Positions 1-12,100 of a stretch of DNA of 64,000 bases are shown here, piece after piece. Source of the stretch: Blastobasis lacticolella (taxonomy: Eukaryota > Arthropoda > Insecta > Lepidoptera > Blastobasidae); assembly GCA_905147135.1 (NCBI GenBank), contig LR990039.1, positions 33,725,708 to 33,789,707 of the forward strand. Reading direction: 5' to 3'. The position numbers were made by a program, and so were the translations under genes. The notes below the pieces were generated by a model that had not been told where the DNA came from, made no database searches, and was given only the letters and a program-made list of their open reading frames with translations. Positions within the stretch are counted from its first letter, which is position 1, and each line of letters opens with the position of its first letter.

Positions 1-182
1 TCCTTCTTGGACAGATTCACTATCCGTTTCTTGTGTTTCTCCTCCTGTTTCTTCTTCAGTTTCAGGTCCGCTTCGCTGTCGAGGTCCACGTCCCGGATCT
101 TCAACTCGAGAAGGCAGTCCAGGGCCGACGGGTGGAGTCTCTCCCCGCGTCGCTTGACGAGTTGGTTTATCAGGCGGACGAT
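1..182 (-). CDS. Noc3: Noc3 exon 8, running off the window
   Basis: Acceptor TTGTCCCCAG before 182. It encodes RLINQLVKRRGERLHPSAL, then LELKIRDVDLDSE and a Lys/Glu-rich tail ending in IVNLSKK, which fits the segment of NOC3L preceding KSLSRMQRKWKK. No donor is seen before the edge. Confidence 0.9.
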   Translation of the reverse strand, partial: MVRLINQLVKRRGERLHPSALDCLLELKIRDVDLDSEADLKLKKKQEEKHKKRIVNLSKK

Positions 183-3100
183 CTGGGGACAAGCATTGAA
201 TAAATAATAGAATCATCTTGGCGTTAATTGCTCATAAGATAGTTAGTTAAGTTGTCTTAGATGACAAAAAGTACAAAAAAAAGTAAAAAATACAATGACC
301 TTAAAAAATGATCACTTAACCCACTCCAAGTTAATAAGTTAGGTAAGTAGATACAAATACAAATACTTTATTGGTAACAGTGTTACAAGTCAATTGATAA
401 TGAATTATACAAGTACGTATTACACTTTCATAAAAAAATTCAACATGTCATCTATTACATAAGTACATTACAGGTAACGCAGTTGTTGACGACCTGAGTG
501 GTTCAATGGTCAACATGCCGGTCTGCCACGCAAGAGGTCCCGGGTTCGATTCCCGGCCGGGCAGAAATTGAAATGATGAATTTTAATTTCTGTTACGGGT
601 CTGGGTGTTCTATGTATAATAAGTATGTATTTAAAAGTATTTAAGTAGTTTATCAGTTATCTAGCACCCATAGCACAAGCTTTGCTTAGTTTGGGGCTAG
701 ATGGCGCTGTGTGAATTTGTCCACGAATATTTATTTATTTTACTAATTACAATAATAATAACAAATAAAAATAGTCAGGTTTTAAGCCAACAAAATAAAT
801 TAAACTACACCTTTTAGTGTGTACGTTTTAAATTGACAAATGCGTCAAAGTCGTAAAAGGATTGATCAAGTAACCATTTTTTTTAGTTTAAATTTAAAAC
901 TATTGATGGCAGTTGCATTCTTGACGTGTTCCGGGAGTTTATTGAAGACTTTTTTTTTTTTTTTTTTTTTATTACAAACAATTCGGGCATTTGACCGCCA
1001 TCTCACCTGTTGGTAAGTGACGATGCGGCCGAAGATGAAGCATGCCCGTCTTGGAACAGCCTATTCACTCTAGCCTTAAAGGCATCCAGATTATATTGAT
1101 CAGGGAACACACCCGCAGGCAAAGCGTTCCATTCCTTAGCCGTACGCATTAAAAAGGTCGAGCCAAAGCGGTTCGTGCGGATGGCTGGAAGATCCACGAC
1201 ATAAGGATGAAGCGCTCGCCCGGATCGCGTTTCCCGATGGCGGAAAGGGGCCGGCGGAATGAGGTCGTGCAGCTGCTTCGCACACTCTCCGAAATGTAAT
1301 CTGTAGAAGACCGACAGACGCGCAACCCTACGCCGATGTTCGAGGCTCTGCAGCCTAGCCTTAATCAACCGCGGGTCACAAATTATCTTCTTTGCACGTT
1401 TTTCCACCGAATCCAAAGCCGCCAGTTGATATTTAGCTGATCCATCCCAAAGGTGGCAGCAGTACTCCATGCAGGACCGCACTTGTGCTTGATATAACTG
1501 AAGCAACTGCCTAGAAGTGAAGTACCGCCTAACCTTCGAGAGGATACCAAGTTTTTTTGCTGCAGTCTTTGCCTTGGATTCGATGTACTGACCGAAGTTG
1601 AGATTTGAAGATAACTCAACACCAAGAAGCTGTAGGTTGTCGGTAATTTCCACAGAAACATCCCGAAAAGTTGGAGTAAGATGGAATGGACTCCTTTTGG
1701 CGGAAAACAAACACGCCTGAGTTTTGGTTGCGTTGAACGCCACCAGATTGGCATCGCCCCAATCAGAAACTGCCTTGAGAGCTATGTCCAAACGATCAAC
1801 CATGGCCTCTCGACAAGACTGAATATCGTCCCTGTTGGCTTTTGCCTCTGACAGATATCTATCCGTTACCGTGCTGTCATCTGCATACCCAAACGTACCT
1901 GGTACAAGCAGATTGTTAATATGCAGCAGGAATAAAGTCGCGGACAGTACAGATCCCTGAGGAACTCCCGCGTCGATAGCCTGGAGATTAGACGAGTAGC
2001 CATCGATAACTACACGGATAGAACGTTCACTCAAAAAATCTGATATCCAGGTGCAAAAGCCAACAGGAATACCAAATGAAGGAAGCTTGCTTAGAAGGCA
2101 AGCATGCCAAACCCTGTCAAAGGCCTTAGAAATATCAAGAGACACAGCAAGAGCCTCGCCATGTCTCTCAATGGCCTCACTCCATAATTGTGTGGCATAC
2201 ACCAGAAGGTCCCCAGTAGACCGACCACGGCGGAATCCGTACTGGTGATCGCTGAGGAGATCGTTACCTTCAAGATGCGCAAGGAGTTTATTGTTCAGCG
2301 CACGTTCCATAATCTTACAGAGTATGGAAGTGACCGAAATAGGGCGGTAATTGGAAGGGTCGGCACGGACACGGGACAATAGGCCCCAAAACATACACCG
2401 ACCGTTCGGATTTTGCAAGCTTATGGAGCACTGGGAGCAGTTGGCCCTCGTCTTTGTTGCTTCTTAAGGCGCGCGACGATGCATGCTTCCGATTGAACAT
2501 AATCACATTCCGGTAAGTGAATATTACAATCTGATATATATGTCGCAGCCGGATGGTTAAATTAGCCAGTTCATTAAACGGCTAGCTTCTTATGTTGTTA
2601 TTTAATTGCAAATTTGCCAATTTCAAGAATTTTTTAAGTAATGTTTAAAGAACGAAATTGACCCGAGTTTACGATACTCCTCCAAATATTGTCACAATGC
2701 TAACTTAATCACAATAATCTCAAAAATAATAAAAGTTTGCATTAGGTTTTAATTCGGTTGGGTTAGATTAGTGTTGTGACAATGTATGAAGGAGCTCCAT
2801 AAACTCGGGGCAATATCGTTCGTTAGACGTAACTTTCAAAGCTCATTGATTCGGCAAATATTCAATAAAATAATTGCTTAAAAAGCTAGCCATTTAATTA
2901 ACCGGCTAATTTAACCATCCGGCTGCGACATATATACTCACATGGTAGTGTGAGTATTCCTGCAGGATTCCTCCTGGTCAGTGATGCCGACAACGGCACG
3001 TACCGCCCGCTTTTGGGCTACAAACGCGCGGCGCCACCCGGAGGCGCGCGCCCATAGTCCCGCCCCGTAAGACAGTACCGAGTGGACAGTGGCAAAATAA

Positions 3101-6100
3101 CATGATCGCAGCACACCGCGTTCGGCGGTGCCCGCGAGGCGACGCAACGCGAAAGAGGCACGGCCAAGCTTCCCGCATACCTCGTCAATATGGGACTCCC
3201 AAGTGAGGGCATTGTCTACGAGGACACCCAACAGTTTAGTGGATTTCACTTGTTGCAGCGGCGCTCCGCCAATATTCACCTGCAATGGACGTGCCCCTTT
3301 GCCGTTTAGTGCAAACCTCATGGAGCAAGTCTTGTCTTTGTTCAGTGCTAACCCATTTGCACTGAACCATCCATCGAGCTGCCGAATCACGTCGTTCAGG
3401 CTCTCCTCAAGTTGCGACTCGGTGCGTCGGCGCGGTGACCACCACCACGACGTCATCCGCATACACATATATGTTCACGCCTCCTATCGACCCCGGTAGG
3501 TCATTCAATAGAAGGCTAAACAACGAATTAGAGAGGCACGAACCTCGAGGAACCCCCATAACGTTGCTCATCTCTGCCGAATCTACTCCACCCTCCGCGC
3601 TGACTAGGACCTGGGACCTGCTGCTCGTGAAGGACAGTAGCAGGGACAAAGTTGGCCCACGAATCCCGTAATGCTGCAATTTGTTTGCTATCAGTCCGTG
3701 GTCTGCGGTGTCGAGGGCACGCGGGAGATCGCAACACACGACTGCGACCTGGCGGCCCTCCTCAGCACCTTGCAAATTACCTCACGCACTAGGTCTGTCG
3801 TCGCGCGGCCGGGCCTGTACGCGTATTGCCGGTCGGACAACACTAGGTCGATAGGACAATAATCTCTCGTTTATCCCTACCTTAAAGACTTTGTTGATCA
3901 ACGGTACTAGAGATATCGGACGATATGACTTTAAGGCTAATTTTTTCCCTTTCCCTTTATAGTAGATTGGAGATATTTTAACTTTCTTTAATGCTGTAGG
4001 GTACATTCGTTAAGTAAGTGGCTTACGACATGACCTATTGACGCTAGAATATTCGAAAGCAGGCTAGACGGCAGGCCGTATAAGTCTGTACTCTTTTTGG
4101 GCGTGATGTGTAGTTCGTACTAGACGCTGCAGTTCTTCGGCAGCGCGCCGCCGCTGTCACTAATTCTAGGTTGAGCGCGTCCACCAGCGCTCGCTTGAAG
4201 GGGAAAGGTGACCCGTCTTCCTGGCGTAGTAGGACTGTGAAATCGGTTCGTTCCCGGGTTCCACGGCCTAGTTCGCTATTTATGAAGTGCCACATACATT
4301 TAGATTTGTTGGGGGCTTCATTAATTAACTTATTATAATAGTGTGTGCGTTTTGTTTTTAATATTACGCCCTATTTGGTGCTCAGGTTGCTTACTATTTC
4401 AGTTAAAATGTCGTTATTAGGGAATCTATTGGATAATTTAATCATGTCAAATACTAAAAATTTTAAATTAATTACTTCGTCGTCAATCCACAATTTCTAC
4501 TTTCCAAGAGTGGGGACGCGTTTTGTATGGGAAACATGTCAAGCTTATTTAATAAAATATTTATAATTGCGTCACAAAGGTCATTGCAATGAGAAGTTTT
4601 CCAATAGGTATCTAAAACATTCCTAACCACTCACTAGATGGCGCCCCAACAATTTTGGGAATTGATAATCGCTTGAAATAGGTTCTTAGCAAACACGATA
4701 TAAACACTGGGCACGTTGTATTGGATAATATTGTATTTGTCAATAGTTTTCAACCATTTTAGAGGTTGTAATAATAATGGAACATAGTGCCAACTTCTAT
4801 AAATATTTCTTTTTACCTATCGTTCAACCTTTAACAGTTATGTTTATATTAATAAACATTTTATTTTTAAGTTACGTATTAATCGGCTGCATTAAATCAC
4901 TGCCACCATCAAACGATTAAAAAATTACCAAAATTGTAGGAGCGCCATCTATTGATGCTTTTTGAAACCAACTATCAATACCTACTGGAAAACTCCTCAT
5001 GATCGTTACAATTTCGAACGATTGCGCCCCAGTCTACCGACTCGAGAGCTGCATCGAAGCTAGCTTTGTTTGCGCGCCGTGGTCGCTCGGCTGAGTGACC
5101 CCGGCGCGCAGCGACAGCACCCGCGACGCGGCCAGGTTCGTATAGGCGGGATCTAGCAACGTTGCACTGTCACCCTCTACTCGAGTCGGGAACTTCACTA
5201 GTTGTTCGAAATTGTAACTCGTCAAAACATCGATAAGACTCCGTTTGACAGGAGTATTATCCAACAAATTAATATTCATGTCACCCATAATTTTACAGCA
5301 TACAAATTGTCGTCGCATATTTAGTAGTCAAAAGTTTTTCATATAAGGTCAGATATTCGGTATGACTAGTTTGGTTGGAGTGGGACACCGAGACAAGTAA
5401 TAAATTATCGTTCACCAAATGCCCGGCACACATTTCAAAGATCTGTTCGTGGGATAGATCACAATAGTCTTGTCCGTTTACTGCTCCAACTCCGGTACGA
5501 ACGTAAATGCAACTACCACCATGTGCTATTTGCGACCTACAATTTAACGAAGTAAGATCGTAATTACACAATGTAACCGATACTAGTTGCTCGTTCCGGA
5601 GCCAATGTTCCGTGATAAACAACGCGTCACAATTCAATTCGTCCGACAATAGCACTACTAATTTTTTAGTTTTATTATTTAAACACCTGATATTTTGGTG
5701 GCATAATGTGACCGTGTTGCTACTACCGTATATCGAAGTGATTATCTTTCGCAGTACGGTGCGTTGCAATTTAAAGGACTCGCAGTTTAGAAATGTCGCT
5801 GTAAAGTACATCGACGCTTATTGGTTTCGAAGCAGCAATGTTTCGCAGTAACGTGTGTCGGAGTTTGTGTTTTCGCTGTTTAGAGATGACGCTGTAAAGT
5901 ACATCGACGTTTATTGGTTTCGAAGCAGCAACGTTCGTCGGGGTTTGTGTTTTCGCTGTTTAGTGATGACGCTGTAAAGTAGATCGAACCTTTGTTAAGT
6001 CGAACCAGCGACTTTTCGCAGTAACGTGCGTCGCGGTCTTGTAAAGTCGAACTTTAAATACATCGTTGTAAAATGGCATCGCAGTTTTGTTAAATCGCAT

Positions 6101-9100
6101 TGGCGATCATCGCAGATTGTTTGTCGCAGAAATAAGGTACAGTTGTCCATGACCGTATGTTTATTTGCTGTTGCTGTCTTCCCCACGCGCGTCGCCCCGC
6201 TCGCCGCGCTGGCGGCGGGGACGCGCGGGAAACCAATCGGAGAACCTCACGCGCGGTGGCCACACAGCCGGCGAGTTGAATTTGTCGAACAAACTTTCCG
6301 GTATGCCGATTACAAACGCTGAGCGGCGATTTGTCCGTATGTCGCGTTTTTCTACGGTATAATCCTTACATTTTTCAACTTTGTTGAGGAATCTAATTAT
6401 GTTTTCCGCAGTAGTGTCCGGCGTAAACGACCAAGCTTGAAAATATTTTATTCGTTCCACTGTCTGGATGTCGACATCTTCAGTACCTGCACCAACCGTA
6501 ACACGTCTACGGGGCGCTTTCCTCCGTTTAGAAGCTACTGTCTTCTTAGATGTCGCAGTTTTCGTGGCCCTACTCGCAAGATTATTACTCGCGATAATGT
6601 TCGGCAGAGGTCGGGCCGGGTCGGGAGTCTTCGTGGTGACGCACGCGAACGAATCTTGCAACGGCTTTCTTGTAGCAGTGCTAGCGCTTTTAGCACTTGC
6701 AGCGCTGAGCGCCGCGATGGCTTTTAAACGCGCCTGTCGAACGGGTCTTCGTTCAGCCGCTGATACGGCGGTCATCATCATCATCTTGGCGTTAATGTCC
6801 CGGTTGTGCTCTCGCGCACGAGGGCCCGGGGTCCGCCTTGACCATGATCCAGGATTTGGCAGGTCAGGTAATTACAGTGGAGCGACTGCCGTCTGACCTC
6901 CATGACCCTGCTAACAAGGGAAACTGACCAGATTGGATCATGGTTACACATCCAGTCGCCTGAATGTGCAGGTTTCATCACGATGTTTTCCCTCACCGTA
7001 AGAGCATCGGTTAGTATTCAACTAATGTACATAACTCAGCCGCTGATACGGCGGTCGTTGGAGAGTAATCTTGCTCGGGGGTAGATTCATTTTTACCCGA
7101 GGTCGTCAGCTGTTCTAGTACTTTTGCTTGATATTGTAATGTTGCACTTTGCTCACTAATGACCGTTTGCATCTGGTCGACTTTATTAGATAAGGTGCAC
7201 ACTGTTTTACACAACTCGCGGATCAACTTTTCTAGTATGTTTTGCGACATTTTACACGCGTTTTAACGTAAATACGGTGGAGCTTAAACGTTACCCGCGG
7301 AGGGGACTTATTTCTGTATGTCTGATAATATAATATATTGATCTAAGTAAGAAATTGATTTTAAGTAACAAATTTAGTTTTATAATGCCTGTTTATCAAA
7401 ATTTTAGACATTTCAAGCATTCACTAAAGTCCCGTTGTGCTCGAGGGGGCGGGGTCCGCCTTGACCATGATCCAGTATTTGGCAGTTCAGATAATTAGAG
7501 TGGAGCGACTGCCGTCTGAGCTCTGTGACAATGCTACCAGGGAACCTGACCAGATCGGATCATGGTTACACATTCAGGCGACTGAATGTGCAGGTTTCAT
7601 CACTATGTTTTCCTTCACCATAAGAGCATCGGTTAGTATTCAACTAATGTACATAACTCAGAAAAGAGTCTTTGCTACATGGCCGCAGTGGGATTCGAAC
7701 GCGGTACCTCGCTTCCGAGCTGGATACCCTAACCACTCCGTCACCGCGCTCCAATTTCGCTATAACAACGAGAACGCTACAACTAGGTTTAACCTGTCTA
7801 TGGAAACTGTATTCCTAAACAAATAACATCGTCAAACTCTCGTAAGCTCGTACGATTCGGATGTGAAATGAGCTCCCAGCCACAGTGTTTCCTTTGGACT
7901 ATGACATGGGATCGTTCAAGAGGTAAGTATATTAGAGGTCTCTTCAGAGGCGGGCAACGCATTGGTGACTCCCCTGGTGTTGCTGATGTCCATGGGCGGC
8001 GGTGACCACGCACCATCAGGTGGCCCGATTGCCTGTTTGACTGCTGTATAACATAACACTTACGGTAAGCGTGATCTCTCCCTTCTTGTCATCGGCGAAC
8101 ACTTGAACGCAGCACTCGGTCACCATTCGCCGCGCCTTGGGCTGCGCGGCGTCCGCGAAGGGCACCACGCTCTGCGCTATGTTCGTGGCGTAGTTGAAGT
8201 GTGGCTTCGACTCGAGGAGCGAGCACATGCACTGGAGAGACACTAGGGCTAGGCTGACGGCGGACTCGTCGGGTCTCCTGTGGAGGTGGAATGTGTGAGA
8301 GATGATGACTGGGTCAATATTCTTTTTAATCTACTAGGTAATTTAGTTCATTAAAAAAGAATAGACACGTATTTTTTATTTATCAAATCAATTAAAAATG
8401 AGAATGATAAAGCGTGTGAAAGTTCATCGTGTCAGTTCTTAGCAAAATTTGACCGCAAGCATGGTGTCACGCAACATTTCAACACACTGTTTAGATGTTT
8501 ATTTTTAACAAAAGCAAAAATACATGTCCAATATGTTTTGATAATCTACTTGAGGGACTTAAAATCAATAGTACTACTAATATCAATAGAAACTAAAATC
8601 AATAGAAACTACAATGGATTATACTAAATGTGGGGTAGAAACGAACTAACATATCGTCAATATAAAATATACAAAAGAGAATGGTCAGTTGTCTCGGTCG
8701 TTATTATAATAATATTACCTTTCAGACACATTCGGAACTAAACTCGAAATAACCCAATTAATTATGTTGACTTATGGTAGGGCATTGCACTCAGACTATG
8801 CACACATTTGATGAATTATTAATTTTTATTGATTTGATTAATGTGGACTGGTTGAAGGTCTCTCATAGTTGTTGGGATAGGGCAAGTGCAATCTAACATT
8901 TAGTTCACATAACATTGGCCTACGTTATCTACATAGCCAAAGACAGAGACACATATACATAATAACCTCTGTTTACACTACGGATTGTTGATCGAAGAGA
9001 ACCTTACCTGGAATCGCCCTTCTTCCTTCGCAGCATCGTGGCAGCTTTCTCCAATCTTTGAAGGTACCGCTTGTAGAACTCCAGCAGCTCTTTCTCATAC

Positions 9101-12100
9101 TTGTAGAGCACCAATGTGTCCTTCTTCACTGTTGAAGTTATAAATGCCAGTTAACCATAAGCGATGAAACTGTTCACAATTTCAAAACAGTCAATAGATC
9201 CGACAAGAAAACTCATAAAAAAGTCTAGTTTCATGATAATTCCGACTGTTTTAGGTATATTTTAGATTATTATTAATTTAAGTTTAGAAATATCTATGTT
9301 GAAATAGAGGTAATTGAAAAATCACCACTATAAAAATACTGGTATCGATTCTATGCAACCCGTATTAAATACACATACACACCCGTCTCCCTTAAGGGCA
9401 CTGTCGAGACAGAGTGACTGTCGACTGTCACAAGCTCCAATCCTTACACACCTCTCTCGCTTCTTCCACATTCATACATCTTAGAATACATTTACACTGG
9501 TTTATGGCGTAATAAATGTGAAAAAATACTCACATTTCACGTTAGAATAGTCTTGATGCCTGATGGGGTACTCCGGCAGTATATCTCTGAACACCTCGCA
9601 GGCGGAGATGGTGGCGATCTTGCGGACCGAGTGCAGGCCAAGGGTGCCGTCCTTCAGCCGTTCATCCATCAGGTACAGGATCGGGTATAAGTTCTTCAGC
9701 TGGGTCGGAAAGGGTTAGCGATTAGTGAAGGGTTGGTTGGTTTCAAGATGTTTAACCTCTCACATCAAAAGCATTCGCGAATCTTTTGTTATTTATTATT
9801 CTCGCGACCCGATACAGTCGCCAGAACGTGATAGGTGAAGGTAACGTTTTATCTTTTTTCCGACTATCATTAACCATGAAAATTTATATTGACACAGAAT
9901 TACTATGTTATAAGTAACCCTGTGACATCGATCAGAGTGGAATTTAGCACCAGCCCTTACCAGTCACGGGTGTCATATCAGATGACTAAAGTCAGAGGCA
10001 GATCAGCTAGGACCTCCATAGACCAGAAAATGGGCAGCAGCATTTTCTGTAGCTTTTAAACACTGCAATCTCCAATCTGAATGCCAAACTGAGGCTATAG
10101 CAAAACCCTCCAGTTCTCATGTGGAGAAGGCTCAAGTCCAGCAGTGGGCTGATGATGATGAATGTGATGAGTGAAAACAGTCAGATAACGTAAAATAAAC
10201 TTTATTGAACTGGCACGTGTGCCAACTTGGCCGTGTGGTGTCCGGCAGAGTAGAATAGCATCAACCCCTTACACTCGTGGGTGTCGTACAAGGCGACTAA
10301 TGTTTTCGAGGCAAAAGATCAAGAGTCTCTGTAGTGTGGAAAATGGGCAGCAGCATTTTCCATTGTTATATTTAAAAACTGCGATCTCCAACCCGCCTGC
10401 CAAGCGTGGAGATTATGGCAATAACCTCCCCTTTCGTGGGAGAGGCCCTGGGTCCTGCAGTGGACTGTTACGGGCTGTGGTGGTGGAACTGGCACGAATC
10501 AAGATCACACTAAAGCACTAAGACACTACGATTTATCACAAAATAACAGGCACTATCACTTTTATTATGGAAATGCATTAATGGTGTTATAATGTTGGTT
10601 AATTAAGTAAAAAACTATTGAGTCATCCAATTTCTTCCCATCAAATTCGGTCCATTTCCCTTGGCCACAAATATTGACAAGTCATGCTATTGTACCTTAC
10701 ATTGAATACAGCTTGACCAATCAGTAAAGAGCTTGGTAGCTAGCACTGAACCACCTACATTTTTATGACTGAAAAGCAAAAAAAGTTACCATTTAAAATT
10801 TATAACAACCTTTTTTTCTGGGCTCTCCAATAATGAAGAGCACAGCGCCCCAATCCTCAGTTTTTCATGCTGGAGCCGCTTCCTTCGAGCTGCCAGCAGC
10901 TCCACAGCCGTCACCACTTCGCCCTCACCATCTGCCTCTTCACCAGTACCTTCCATGCCAGAGTCGGCTGAATCTTCACCGTCATCACCCTCATCAGACT
11001 GTTGAGATGGCCCAGGATCTTCTTTTACGACACTCTCCTCGTCTTCAGATTCTATGTATGACCACAAACTAATCAGTTTATAAAGATAAGGGTTATATAT
11101 AAAGTAATGATATACGTAATACTTAAAAATAAGCAATCAAGATCTTGAAAAATTTCTACAGTCACATATTCCCTTGCGACTTAAGCCTCCTCCGAAGATC
11201 ATCAGTAGTCAACATTAAACAGTATTACAACAAGAGAAATTTCATTACAGCAATTAAATACCTTCAATTTCTTCAGCTTGTTCCACCAATCCTTCTTTCG
11301 TTTTAATTGGGAGTAGCGTCCGGAGCCTTTTTGCAGGTCTCTCTGCCATTTCTTTCTCATACTTGTTCTCAAGATCATCGGAACCATCACTCCCTGAGAC
11401 ATCACCATCAGAACCGTCACTCTCTGCACCGCTGTCGCTGTGCTCTCTTGCAGGTCTTTTGATCCGCTCCTTTTGTTCTCTTTTCCTTTTCTTGGCAGAT
11501 CTGTGGATAGCTAAAACTTTTAAACACAATAATAATGAGGGAAACCTTTAGAGGGAAAATTCATGAGCAATAATCAATTCTGCTTGTATTGCTTAAGATA
11601 TTATTTAATGGATTTTTATTTAGATTTCATATAGAATTGCCACAAAGTTGTGATTGTGTCAGTGTTTCATTTCACAATGCTAGTCTACGAAAATTGTTTT
11701 AACACTGATTACGTCATTGCATCCGGATTTATTGTTACGAATTTAAAGATAATTAAGAAATACATATTATCACTGACTTGTTGGGTTTCTCTTCTGCTGG
11801 TATATTCGAAAGCAGTTGCGGCTGCTTCGCGATGCGTTTCAGGATGTACTGTCGTTCTTCATCATCAAGCATGTCCGCCCACTCGTCCGCAGACGCCTCA
11901 CTCTCACTACTGTATTCCACCTGGGCTTGCTGCTGCTGTGGTTGCTTCTGCTTTTGAACACTCCCGCGGTGCCTCTGCAACTTGAGCTTCCCTTGCTTTT
12001 TCATCTTGTTCGTAGTCTGATTATTCTTCTTCACTTTGCTAATCTTCATCTTCCCCTTTTTCTGCGCGGAGGTAAAGGAAATGTAAAGAAATAATACGAC

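Larger units (their letters stand above)
2938..7290 (-). mobile_element. Near full-length but decayed LINE with two nested insertions
   Basis: Read 5' to 3' on the minus strand, it has ORF1 remnants (7250-6161), a spacer with tandem units (6050-5798), an APE-type endonuclease (5811-5034) and an RT (4300-2938). The SINE at 6774-7035 interrupts ORF1 and an inverted-repeat element at about 4585-5005 interrupts ORF2. Motif style is CR1/jockey-like. Confidence 0.82.
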
